NCBI GenBank assembly: GCA_902472315.1
Contig: CABRNM010000004.1
Location: 48,901 to 112,900 of the forward strand
Reading direction: 5' to 3'
DNA length: 64,000 bases
Source of the DNA: an uncultured Collinsella sp.
GTDB taxonomy: Bacteria > Actinomycetota > Coriobacteriia > Coriobacteriales > Coriobacteriaceae
Below the pieces are notes generated by a model. The model ran no database searches and was not told the DNA's origin. It worked only from the letters and a program-made list of their open reading frames with translations. The first letter of the stretch is position 1. Every line of letters starts with the position of its first letter. Below, in pieces: positions 51,663-59,511 of the stretch. Made by a program: the position numbers and the translations under genes.

Positions 51663-51685
51663 ACGGGCAATATATAGCCGCTCGC

Positions 51686-53473
51686 CTACATCAGGCGCAG
51701 GCTGACGTCCTTGAGCTGGGCGCCGGAAACGGCACTCGGGGCACCCGACATGAGGTCGGAGCCGCTGGCCGTCTTGGGGAACGCCATGACGTCGCGGATG
51801 GAGTCGGAGCCGGTGAGCAGCATGCACACGCGGTCCAGGCCCAGAGCAAAACCGCCCATCGGGGGCGCACCAAACTTGAGAGCCTCCATGAGGAAGCCGA
51901 ACTGCGACTCGGCGCGCTCCTCGGTAAAGCCCAGGAGCTTGAGCATAGACATCTGCATCTCGGCGTTGTGGATACGCATACCGCCGCCGCCGGCCTCAAA
52001 GCCGTCCATGACAAAGTCGTAGGTGCAGGAACCGGCTGCCAACGGGTCGGCCTCGATCTTGGCGATGTCGGTCTCGGTCGGCAGAGTGAACGGCTGGTGC
52101 TCGGCGGCATAGGCCTTGCGATCCTCGTCCCAATGGAACAGCGGGAAGTTGACGACCCACAGGAAGTCGTGACCCTCGCGCTTGATCTCGAGCGCATTGG
52201 CCATGTGGGAACGCATGCCGCCCAGGATCTCGTCGGAGAGCAGGCGCGGGCCGGCGGCGAACATCACAAGGTCGCCGGGCTCGACGTCCATGCGCTCGCG
52301 CAGAGCCGCCATCTCCTCGTCCGAGAAGAACTTGACGATGGGGCTGTTGATGGAGCCGTCCTCACGGAAGGCGATCCAGGCCAGGCCCTTGGCGCCAAAC
52401 GTGGAAGCCACGCCGGCGAGCTTGTCGATCTTGGCACGTGCCCAGGCACCGGCGCCCTTGGCGTTAATGGCCTTGACGACAGAGCCCTCCTCGTTTGCGG
52501 CAGTCGCAAAGACCTTGAACTTGGAGTTGGCAAAGATGTCGGTCAGGTCGACCAGGTGCATGCCATAGCGGGTATCGGGCTTGTCGGAGCCATAGGTGTC
52601 CATGGCTTCCCAGTAGTTCATGCGACGCAGCGGCGTGGGCATCTCGACGCCCATGCGGCCGAAGGCATCGGCAAGAACCTCTTCGAGCGCGCTCATAACG
52701 TCGTTCTGGTCCACGAAGGACATCTCGATATCGACCTGGGTGAACTCGGGCTGACGGTCGGCACGCAAGTCCTCGTCGCGGAAGCACTTGGCAACCTGGT
52801 AGTAGCGCTCGACGCCACCGACCATGAGCAGCTGCTTCAGGAGCTGCGGGGACTGCGGCAGGGCGTAGAAGTTGCCCGGCTGAATACGGCTGGGAACGAT
52901 GAAGTCGCGGGCGCCCTCGGGCGTGGACTTAAACAGGGAGGGCGTCTCGACCTCCATGAACTCACGGTTGTGCAGCGCCTCGCGAATGGCAAAGGTAAAG
53001 TCGGAGCGCAGCTTGAGGTTGGCCATCATCTCGGGACGACGGAGGTCCAGATAGCGATAGCGCAGGCGGGTATCCTCGCTGGTCTCGATGCCGTCCTCGA
53101 TCTGGAACGGCGGGGTGACGGACGTGTTGAGCACCTCGGCATGGTCGGTCAAGACCTCAATCTCGCCGGTCGCGAGCTTGGCGTTGGTGGTCTCCTCGCC
53201 ACGGGAGCGCACGACGCCGTGAATCTTGATGGGCCACTCGGGACGCATGGTCTCGGCGATCTTAAAGGCATCGCCATCGGAGTGCTCGGGGTCGAAGGTG
53301 AGCTGCGTGATGCCCTCGCGGTCGCGAAGGTCGCAGAAGATAAGGCCGCCGTGGTCGCGGCGACGGCTCACCCAACCGGTGAGGGTGACCTCTTCGCCCA
53401 CGTTCTCGAAGCGAAGCTCGCCGCAGGTACGGGTGTGCATGGAATGCTCATCGATGGGACGGGTCTGGCTCAT
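51686..53473 (-). CDS. aspS: Aspartyl-tRNA synthetase
   Basis: This 595 aa class II synthetase charges tRNA-Asp. It has an N-terminal OB fold (VTLTGWVSRRRDHGGLIFCD), motif 2 in FRDEDLRADRQPEFTQVD, the bacterial GAD insert (about 295-430) and motif 3 GFALGLDRVCML. The full length marks the bacterial type, which may be discriminating or not; this cannot be judged here. The start is ATG 53473 with AAGGAGG. I see no T-box in its leader. Confidence 0.97.
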   Translation of the reverse strand: MSQTRPIDEHSMHTRTCGELRFENVGEEVTLTGWVSRRRDHGGLIFCDLRDREGITQLTFDPEHSDGDAFKIAETMRPEWPIKIHGVVRSRGEETTNAKLATGEIEVLTDHAEVLNTSVTPPFQIEDGIETSEDTRLRYRYLDLRRPEMMANLKLRSDFTFAIREALHNREFMEVETPSLFKSTPEGARDFIVPSRIQPGNFYALPQSPQLLKQLLMVGGVERYYQVAKCFRDEDLRADRQPEFTQVDIEMSFVDQNDVMSALEEVLADAFGRMGVEMPTPLRRMNYWEAMDTYGSDKPDTRYGMHLVDLTDIFANSKFKVFATAANEEGSVVKAINAKGAGAWARAKIDKLAGVASTFGAKGLAWIAFREDGSINSPIVKFFSDEEMAALRERMDVEPGDLVMFAAGPRLLSDEILGGMRSHMANALEIKREGHDFLWVVNFPLFHWDEDRKAYAAEHQPFTLPTETDIAKIEADPLAAGSCTYDFVMDGFEAGGGGMRIHNAEMQMSMLKLLGFTEERAESQFGFLMEALKFGAPPMGGFALGLDRVCMLLTGSDSIRDVMAFPKTASGSDLMSGAPSAVSGAQLKDVSLRLM

Positions 53474-53729
53474 ACCAGTGATCCTCCTTTATGGATCTGT
53501 GCCGCCCCGTGTCGTTCCGGGCGGCGTCGTACAGATTTGCCCAGCCTGCGTAAACCGCGCAGCCAGACATGGCGTTCTATCTTATCGCACCTGTGTCGAT
53601 GTACCGCGAAAAAGTAGCTCCTGCCCAAAGACTTGACGGAGACGAAACAATTGACGCACCGCAGCCGTCGCCCAGGCGCACGGCGTGCGACAATGTGCCC
53701 CAATACAACTGCACTCGGAAAGGCCCGTC

Positions 53730-54365
53730 ATGACCGCACGCCTCATCGTTATGGATATCGACTCCACGCTCATCAACCAAGAGGTCATCGACCTGTTGGG
53801 CGAAGAGGCCGGCGTGGGCGAGCAGGTGGCACAGATCACCGAGCGCGCCATGCGCGGCGAGCTAGACTTTAAGCAAGCACTCGAGGAACGCGTGGGGCTG
53901 CTCGCCGGCCTGGACGAGAGCGTATTCGAGCGCACCTTTGAGCGCGTGACATTTACCCCCGGCGCGCTAGAGCTTGTGCGCTCGGCACACAGCAAGGGCT
54001 GGAAGGTCGGCGTGGTAAGCGGCGGCTTTCACGAGGTCGCCGACAAGATCGTGGCCGCCGCGGGCATCGACTTTTGCCTCGCTAACCGCCTGGAGGTCGT
54101 GGACGGCAAGCTCACCGGCAAGCTGGCGACAGACATTGTGACCAAGGAATCCAAGCTCATCCAGCTGCTGGATTGGGCGGTTGAGTGCGGCGTCGATATG
54201 GCACACACCGTGGCAATCGGCGACGGCGCCAACGACATCCCCATGATTCAGGCCGCGGGCACGGGCATCGCGTTTTGCGCCAAGCCCAAGACGCGCGAAG
54301 CCGCCCCGTTTGCCATCGACGAGCGCAACCTGATGCTCGCCATGGACATCATCCTGCGCGACTAG
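53730..54365 (+). CDS. serB: Phosphoserine phosphatase SerB
   Basis: This 211 aa HAD-superfamily phosphatase has motif I MDIDSTLIN (Asp9, Asp11), motif II VVSGGF, a motif III lysine in VTKESK, and motif IV GDGANDIPM. The length equals a SerB without an N-terminal ACT domain. The start is ATG 53730 with AAAGG; upstream in-frame codons have no site. It is divergent from aspS. Its last step makes serine. A relation to the lar genes 114 bases downstream is not implied. Confidence 0.92.
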   Translation: MTARLIVMDIDSTLINQEVIDLLGEEAGVGEQVAQITERAMRGELDFKQALEERVGLLAGLDESVFERTFERVTFTPGALELVRSAHSKGWKVGVVSGGFHEVADKIVAAAGIDFCLANRLEVVDGKLTGKLATDIVTKESKLIQLLDWAVECGVDMAHTVAIGDGANDIPMIQAAGTGIAFCAKPKTREAAPFAIDERNLMLAMDIILRD

Positions 54366-54402
54366 CAAGTTCGCCCAACAATTGAATCAGTCTGTCCTAT
54401 AG

Positions 54403-54434
54403 TTTCCGAACAATTTTGTCTTAGTGTTCGGAAA
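54403..54434. promoter_or_regulatory. Palindrome upstream of larB
   Basis: Perfect 10-bp arms TTTCCGAACA and TGTTCGGAAA are separated by 12 bases, ending 45 bases before the larB start. This is a plausible operator for the TetR-type regulator encoded two genes downstream. Confidence 0.6.
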
Positions 54435-54479
54435 AATACCTTTTGAGTGCTAGACTTTGCGCCGTCGAAGGGAACATAT

Positions 54480-55262
54480 ATGGATAAGCGAGATCTTGAG
54501 CAGCTGCTGAGCGATGTTGCCGGCGGATCAGTCACCCCTGCCGATGCCCTCACGCGCATCCAGACGGCGCCGACCGCCGATCTGGGTTTTGCGCAGCTCG
54601 ATCTTTCGCGCGGGGTGCGCCAGGGAGCCGGCGAGGTTGTCTACGGTGCCGGTAAAACCGCCGAGCAGATTGCCGCCATTATCGAAGCGCTGCGCGATGC
54701 CGGCCAGGAGCGCATCCTGGTCACGCGCCTGGATGCCGAAAAAGCCGCGCGCACCGCTGAGCTTCTCGGCAACGGCATTGACCTGGGATATGTCCCGGAC
54801 GCCCAGCTCGCCCTCGTGGGCGGTAAGCCCTCCCCTACCGGCAACGGACGCATCGTCGTCGCCTGCGCCGGCACGAGCGACCTGCCCGTCGCACAGGAAG
54901 CCGCGTTGACGGCCGAGTTCTACGGCAACGAGGTCGACCGCCTCTACGACGTAGGTGTCGCCGGCCTGCACCGCCTGCTCGCGCACGCCGAGGAACTTGC
55001 CCAGGCGCAGGTGGTCATCGCCATCGCCGGCATGGAGGGCGCGCTGGCGAGCGTTATCGGCGGTCTGGTGAGCTGTCCGGTCATCGCCGTTCCCACCAGC
55101 GTGGGCTATGGCGCGAGTTTTGGTGGCGTAGCCGCGCTGCTCGCCATGCTCAACTCCTGCGCCAGCGGCGTTTCAGTCGTCAACATCGACAACGGCTTCG
55201 GCGCCGCCTACCAGGCAAGTCTTATCAATCATCTGAGCGCCGGCACATCCCGCGCCCGTTAA
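54480..55262 (+). CDS. larB: LarB, pyridinium-3,5-biscarboxylic acid mononucleotide synthase
   Basis: LarB carboxylates nicotinic acid adenine dinucleotide in the first step of nickel-pincer cofactor synthesis for lactate racemase. The 260 aa protein has the PurE-like C-terminal half (VVACAGTSDLPVAQEAA, GMEGALASVIGGLV, PTSVGYGASFGG). The start is ATG 54480 with GAAGGGA. larC follows after 10 bases, then a TetR gene. Confidence 0.93.
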   Translation: MDKRDLEQLLSDVAGGSVTPADALTRIQTAPTADLGFAQLDLSRGVRQGAGEVVYGAGKTAEQIAAIIEALRDAGQERILVTRLDAEKAARTAELLGNGIDLGYVPDAQLALVGGKPSPTGNGRIVVACAGTSDLPVAQEAALTAEFYGNEVDRLYDVGVAGLHRLLAHAEELAQAQVVIAIAGMEGALASVIGGLVSCPVIAVPTSVGYGASFGGVAALLAMLNSCASGVSVVNIDNGFGAAYQASLINHLSAGTSRAR

Positions 55263-55272
55263 GGAGCATTCC

Positions 55273-56184
55273 ATGTCCAACCATCAGCACACGCTTATCA
55301 TCGACGGCACCTCGGGCATCAGCGGCGATATGACCGTCGCGGCCCTGCTCGACCTGGGCGCCAGCGAGGAGCACCTGCGCGAACAGCTCGCCACGCTGCC
55401 GGTCGACGGCTTTTCGATCGCCGTGACGCGAGTAAACAAGCATGGCATCGACGCCTGCGATTTCGACGTCCAGCTTGCAGAGGAGCTCGAGAACCACGAT
55501 CACGATATGGCCTGGCTCTACGGCAACGAAGCAGCTGCCGAGCACACGCACGAGCATGAGCACCACCATCATGACCATGGCGAGCACGAACACTGCCATG
55601 AGCATGATCATGAGACCCACGGCCATGGCCACGAGGGCCATCATCACGCCCACCACCATCACCATCGTTCTTTGGCGGACGTCACCGCCATCATCGACGG
55701 CTCGCAGCTAAGCGATGGCGCTAAGCGTCGTGCGCTCGCCATCTTTACCGCACTCGCCGCCGCCGAGGCCAAGGCCCACGGCAAAACGCCCGAGACCGTC
55801 ATGTTCCACGAGGTAGGCGCCGTCGATTCCATCGTCGACGTCTGCTCTGTCGCCATTTGCCTCGATGACCTGGGTATTGAGGACATCGTTGTCGAGTCGC
55901 TCTCCGAGGGCCACGGAACCATCCACTGTGCCCACGGCCTTATGCCCATTCCCGTCCCCGCTGTCGTCAACCTGTGCCAGGCGGGCAATATCGCCCTCAT
56001 GCCTGCACCAGTCGCTGGCGAGCTCGTGACGCCCACGGGCGCCGCCATCGTCACCGCGCTGCGTACGTCCGACCAACTGCCGGCCCGCTATCGTATCGAA
56101 GCCGTCGGCTACGGCGCCGGTAAGCGCCCCTACGAGGGCTGCTCCGGCACGCTCCGTTGCCTGCTTGTTCACGTGGATGCATAG
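55273..56184 (+). CDS. larC: LarC-type nickel insertase, N-terminal domain only, His-rich
   Basis: LarC inserts nickel into the pincer nucleotide using CTP. This 303 aa protein matches LarC1: start LIIDGTSGISGDMTVAALLD, FHEVGAVDSIVDV, GYGAGKRPYEGCSGTLRCLL. It stops where the C-terminal LarC2 domain (about 120-140 residues) would begin. No LarC2-like frame follows; the TetR gene starts two bases later. Residues 91-131 contain 24 histidines, a likely nickel store. In Lactiplantibacillus plantarum, larC1 and larC2 are joined by frameshifting; here that second part is absent. It may be encoded elsewhere, or this may be a shortened LarC. Confidence 0.9.
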   Translation: MSNHQHTLIIDGTSGISGDMTVAALLDLGASEEHLREQLATLPVDGFSIAVTRVNKHGIDACDFDVQLAEELENHDHDMAWLYGNEAAAEHTHEHEHHHHDHGEHEHCHEHDHETHGHGHEGHHHAHHHHHRSLADVTAIIDGSQLSDGAKRRALAIFTALAAAEAKAHGKTPETVMFHEVGAVDSIVDVCSVAICLDDLGIEDIVVESLSEGHGTIHCAHGLMPIPVPAVVNLCQAGNIALMPAPVAGELVTPTGAAIVTALRTSDQLPARYRIEAVGYGAGKRPYEGCSGTLRCLLVHVDA

Positions 56185-56186
56185 CC

Positions 56187-56726
56187 ATGGATGCCCGCAA
56201 AACCAAAAGCCGCGCCGCTATTGTCACGGCGTTTTCCGAGCTCCTTCGCGAGGAGGACTACGGCAAGATTACCGTCGGCGACATCATCGCGCGCGCTCAC
56301 GTAGGCCGTGCGACATTCTACGGTCTCTTTAAGAGCAAGGACGACCTACTGTCCGAGCTCGTGAGCGACATCTGCACCCACGCCCTCGACGACGATGGCA
56401 CACCGCTCGACGACCCACTCGTGCAGGTCGAGCATATCCTCAACAACCTCTGGGAGCGCCGCCAGGGCGTTCGAGCCCTCGTAGCCGGCGCCGGCTCACG
56501 CGTCTTCGCCGACTGCTTACGCAAGACCATCATGTCACGAGCAGCCGAAACCGTCTCCGCCGACCCCGCAGGCCCCGCCGGCACCATGGACCGCAGCTTC
56601 TTACTACACCACATAGCCTCAAGCTTCGTAGGAATGGTTCAATGGTGGGCCTGGCACAACTTCCAAGCAGATAAGGCCGAAGTAGCCAAAGACTACCTAT
56701 CAGCCATAAAACCCCTCTTCGGCTAG
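56187..56726 (+). CDS. TetR-family regulator in the lar operon
   Basis: This 179 aa regulator has an N-terminal helix-turn-helix (ITVGDIIARAHVGRATFYGL, then FKSKDDLL) and a helical ligand domain with a C-terminal aromatic patch (GMVQWWAWHNF). It starts two bases after the larC stop and is surely co-transcribed. I infer that it controls the lar genes, perhaps through the palindrome at 54403-54434. The effector, possibly lactate, is unknown. Confidence 0.85.
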   Translation: MDARKTKSRAAIVTAFSELLREEDYGKITVGDIIARAHVGRATFYGLFKSKDDLLSELVSDICTHALDDDGTPLDDPLVQVEHILNNLWERRQGVRALVAGAGSRVFADCLRKTIMSRAAETVSADPAGPAGTMDRSFLLHHIASSFVGMVQWWAWHNFQADKAEVAKDYLSAIKPLFG

Positions 56727-56891
56727 ACAGAACCCTCATCCCAAAGCACTGCCCCACCCCAAGGCACCACGCATCCCAAAGTGTCACTCGCGCTTCACCG
56801 CCCCCAACAGCAACAAGCCCCTCCCATCCAAATCCAAATTCAGATTTATATGTTGGGCTGCTTGTTCCAACGCGGCCAAGATCCCGCAGCT

Positions 56892-57010
56892 GTCCGCATG
56901 GGGTAACTTCCCAGCGCATTCCGCAGGACGAAAGAACCCCCGCCGCACGAAGTGCGCAGCGGGGGTTCTTTCATGTCCGAGGACGCGCTGGGAAGTTACC
57001 CCATGCGGAC
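56892..57010. repeat. Composite palindrome, copy 1
   Basis: 26-bp perfect outer arms (56892-56917, 56985-57010) lead to an internal loop with TTCCGCA on one side and CGAGGAC on the other. Next come GGAC with GTCC, a 14-bp stem (GAAAGAACCCCCGC), and CGCAC-GAA-GTGCG. The copy at 59362-59488 has the same plan with entirely different stems. It separates the convergent tetR and larD genes and probably terminates both. The remaining gap (56727-56891) holds nothing I recognise. Confidence 0.85.
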
Positions 57011-57034
57011 GGCGGACAACTATGTAGCCTTGAA

Positions 57035-57766
57035 CTAGAACATGCCCAAGAAACCATGCACAAACAGTGCAGCCAGAGCGGCACCGACAAACGGCGCGAT
57101 ACCAGGAACGAGCAGGCCATACTTCCAGTTGTTGTCAGCCTTGTTCTTGATCGGCAGCACCTGATAGGCCATGCGAGGACCAAGGTCACGAGCCTGGTTC
57201 ATGGCGAAGCCGGTGATGCCGCCCATGCCCATGCCAACAGCCCAAACGATCAGACCGACGCAGATGGCGAGCATCAGGACGTTCTCGCCAGCACGGTTAG
57301 CAGCAGCAAGGATGGCGCTGATGAACACAAAAGTGCAGATAGCCTCGCAGAAGAAGTTGCGGGCATAGTTCGTACCCTCGGTGGTGGGGTTGGTCGAGAA
57401 GATATTGCGCTGGGCAATGGGATCGACGACACCATCGGAAGCCTTGAACTCATCGGCATACATAAGCCACGCGATCACGGCACCCGCAAAGCCACCGAGC
57501 ATATCGGCAATCATGAAGGGGATGCAGCTGCTCCACGGCACCAGGCCGACGATGCACTGGGCAAGCACCATGGCGGGGTTCATGCACACGGCGCCGCCAA
57601 AGATAAACAGAGCAACCGAGATGCCAAAAGACCAGGTGGTGATGGCAAACATGTGGCCGGAGCCCTGATACTTGGTGCCCTTAAGCACGGTATCGCAGTG
57701 CACGCCCACGCCAAAGATGATCATGAGGGCCGTTGCGCCGAATTCGCAGAGGAGTTTGGTAAGCAT
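57035..57766 (-). CDS. larD: Aquaglyceroporin-type lactate channel, LarD-like
   Basis: This 243 aa membrane channel of the MIP family has six helices. The first pore motif is NPA in VCMNPAMVLA; the second is NQA in GFAMNQARDLGPRM. In Lactiplantibacillus plantarum the lar operon includes LarD, an aquaglyceroporin that passes lactic acid. Its place directly after larA supports the same role. Glycerol uptake is the alternative. It starts 49 bases after the larA stop. Confidence 0.85.
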   Translation of the reverse strand: MLTKLLCEFGATALMIIFGVGVHCDTVLKGTKYQGSGHMFAITTWSFGISVALFIFGGAVCMNPAMVLAQCIVGLVPWSSCIPFMIADMLGGFAGAVIAWLMYADEFKASDGVVDPIAQRNIFSTNPTTEGTNYARNFFCEAICTFVFISAILAAANRAGENVLMLAICVGLIVWAVGMGMGGITGFAMNQARDLGPRMAYQVLPIKNKADNNWKYGLLVPGIAPFVGAALAALFVHGFLGMF

Positions 57767-57815
57767 AAAACCTTATCTTTCTTGTCGGTTATAAACGATT
57801 CGTTTAGGCCGCGTA

Positions 57816-59093
57816 CTAGTGCTGAGCGACGACAACGCCCAGGCCATCAGGAATGACGGCCACCTTGGCATCGGCACCCTTCATCTCAAAGGCGAGCTTG
57901 AGCGCCTCCTCGATAGTGTTGACCGGCGTCATGTGCATATCCTTGAGCATCTGGTGATCACACAGGTCGGTGACCATAATCACAGGGTGATGCGCCAGGA
58001 TGCGGGCGAAAATCTGGCTCGTCCACTGGTCGGGCAGGGTCTCGTCCTTAGGACGGTCGATGCAGGCGCGCTCAAACTCTGCCGGATCGTTGTCGGCGAT
58101 GTTGTGATAGAAGCCCTCGCCGCCGTGACCGTCGGCGCAACCGGCGACGTCGATGATCACGCCGCCCTCGGGAAGCGTGGCCTCGGCAGCGCACATGCCC
58201 TTCACAGCCTGGTAGATGTTCTGGTCGAGCGGGTAGCCGCCGTTGGTGGTGATGGCAATCTCGCACTCGACGGGCTCAACGCCGGCAAGGCTCTTCACAA
58301 ACTCGCAGCCAGCCTCGTGTGCCTTGTGGATGTCGCCGGCAAAGGAACCAATGACCTCATGCTTGCCGTTGAGCACCACGTTCAGCACAAAGGCAAGGTG
58401 AGCCATCTCGGCAGCGGCAAACATGTCCTCGCTCACGTGGTTATGGCACAGGTTGCCGGCACGCGAATGAGAATCGTTCACGAACTGGCCGTTGTGGTTG
58501 TACATGATGGTCTTGTAGCTGGCAATGCCAGGCAGGACGGACTTGCGGCTACCAGAGAAACCGGCAAAGAAGTGCGGCTCAATGAAGCCCTCGGCAAGCA
58601 GCAGATCGCAATCGGCAGCAATCTTATTGATGATGCACTCGCCGCCAGAAGGCAGGGTGCCGATCTTTTTCATCATGCTGTCGTCAGTCGCGACGTGCAT
58701 AACGATTTCCTCGTTGGCAACGATCTCCTCGCCATACTTATTGACGAGCTCCTCGTGCGTCGACGGACGATGCATACCCGTAGCAACCAGAATACGCACG
58801 CGAGCCTCGGGCGCAGCAGAATGGATGTGATGCAGCAGAATAGGCATCGTCACTCGCGAGGGAACGGGACGCGTATGATCGGAGCTAATGATGACGATAT
58901 CCTTCTTGCCAGCACAAAGCTCCTCGAGCGAAGGCGAGCCATAAGGGTTGGCAAGCGACTCCTCTACCAGCTCTTCCTGCGATTTCGTGGTCTTAAACTC
59001 GTTTTGATGACCTTCCATCACACCCGCGAAGTTCTTATCCTCGAGCTCCAGATGCAACGTCTTGTGGTCAAACGGCAGTTCACATTCAAACAA
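57816..59093 (-). CDS. larA: Lactate racemase LarA
   Basis: This 425 aa nickel-pincer enzyme interconverts D- and L-lactate. The start is placed at TTG 59093 behind AGAGGG, giving MFECELPFDHKT. With this start, the known L. plantarum residues fall at the same numbers: His108 in ATGMHRP, His174 in EPHFFAGFSG, Lys184 in GSRKSVLPG (cofactor-linked lysine) and His200 in YNHNG. The longer frame to 59234 lacks a ribosome binding site. Downstream is the LarD-like channel. The sulfur-insertase gene larE is not in this window and must lie elsewhere if the enzyme is active. Confidence 0.94.
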   Translation of the reverse strand: MFECELPFDHKTLHLELEDKNFAGVMEGHQNEFKTTKSQEELVEESLANPYGSPSLEELCAGKKDIVIISSDHTRPVPSRVTMPILLHHIHSAAPEARVRILVATGMHRPSTHEELVNKYGEEIVANEEIVMHVATDDSMMKKIGTLPSGGECIINKIAADCDLLLAEGFIEPHFFAGFSGSRKSVLPGIASYKTIMYNHNGQFVNDSHSRAGNLCHNHVSEDMFAAAEMAHLAFVLNVVLNGKHEVIGSFAGDIHKAHEAGCEFVKSLAGVEPVECEIAITTNGGYPLDQNIYQAVKGMCAAEATLPEGGVIIDVAGCADGHGGEGFYHNIADNDPAEFERACIDRPKDETLPDQWTSQIFARILAHHPVIMVTDLCDHQMLKDMHMTPVNTIEEALKLAFEMKGADAKVAVIPDGLGVVVAQH

Positions 59094-59361
59094 TGACGAG
59101 CGCCCTCTTCCTTTCAACTGACACACTAGATAAACCGTTGGAAGGATACGCCGCTCACCGAAAAACACCACCGTCCACCGACTCATTAACACAACGTTCA
59201 TATTTGACCCACAACAAAACGGCCGCAATCCCAAACGGAACCGCAGCCGCTACAGTCGTAAGGCGAGAAGCGCCAAATGCGCCACCGGGATAGACCCCAT
59301 CCAAAACGCGCGAAGCGCGCCTTATTCCCTTCAGCTTTAATTCCTGAAGACCGAGGACAAA
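59094..59361. other. Upstream region of larA, no gene seen
   Basis: This non-coding stretch must contain the larA promoter. I see no clear -35/-10 pair, no copy of the TTTCCGAACA palindrome and no open frame with a ribosome binding site. The rest of the gap to ppc is the composite palindrome at 59362-59488. Confidence 0.5.
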
Positions 59362-59488
59362 GGGACCCGATGGTTTTCCCTCTGAATGCACTCCGCAGCA
59401 CGAAGCCCCCTTATCCGCAGCTCCGAAGGAGCAGGATAAGGGGGCTTCAAGTGCGAGGACGCATTCAGAGGGAAACCCATCGGGTCCC
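59362..59488. repeat. Composite palindrome, copy 2
   Basis: 28-bp outer arms (59362-59389, 59461-59488; one mismatch) enclose CTCCGCA and CGAGGAC internal-loop sides, GCAC with GTGC, a 15-bp stem (GAAGCCCCCTTATCC), and GCTCC-GAA-GGAGC. The element lies 23 bases past the ppc stop and may serve as its terminator. Confidence 0.85.
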
Positions 59489-59511
59489 GGTGAGAGCCAC
59501 AGGGCTATCGA

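Noticed and set aside
53474..53729. T-box or attenuator upstream of aspS
   Set aside because: No T-box sequence, leader peptide or terminator pair is visible; the hisS leader was checked with the same result.
56184..56726. LarC2 reached by programmed frameshift after larC
   Set aside because: The following frames encode a TetR regulator from 56187; no LarC2-like sequence is present in any phase.
59094..59234. Longer LarA starting at 59234
   Set aside because: There is no ribosome binding site, and residue numbering matches known LarA exactly with the TTG start at 59093.
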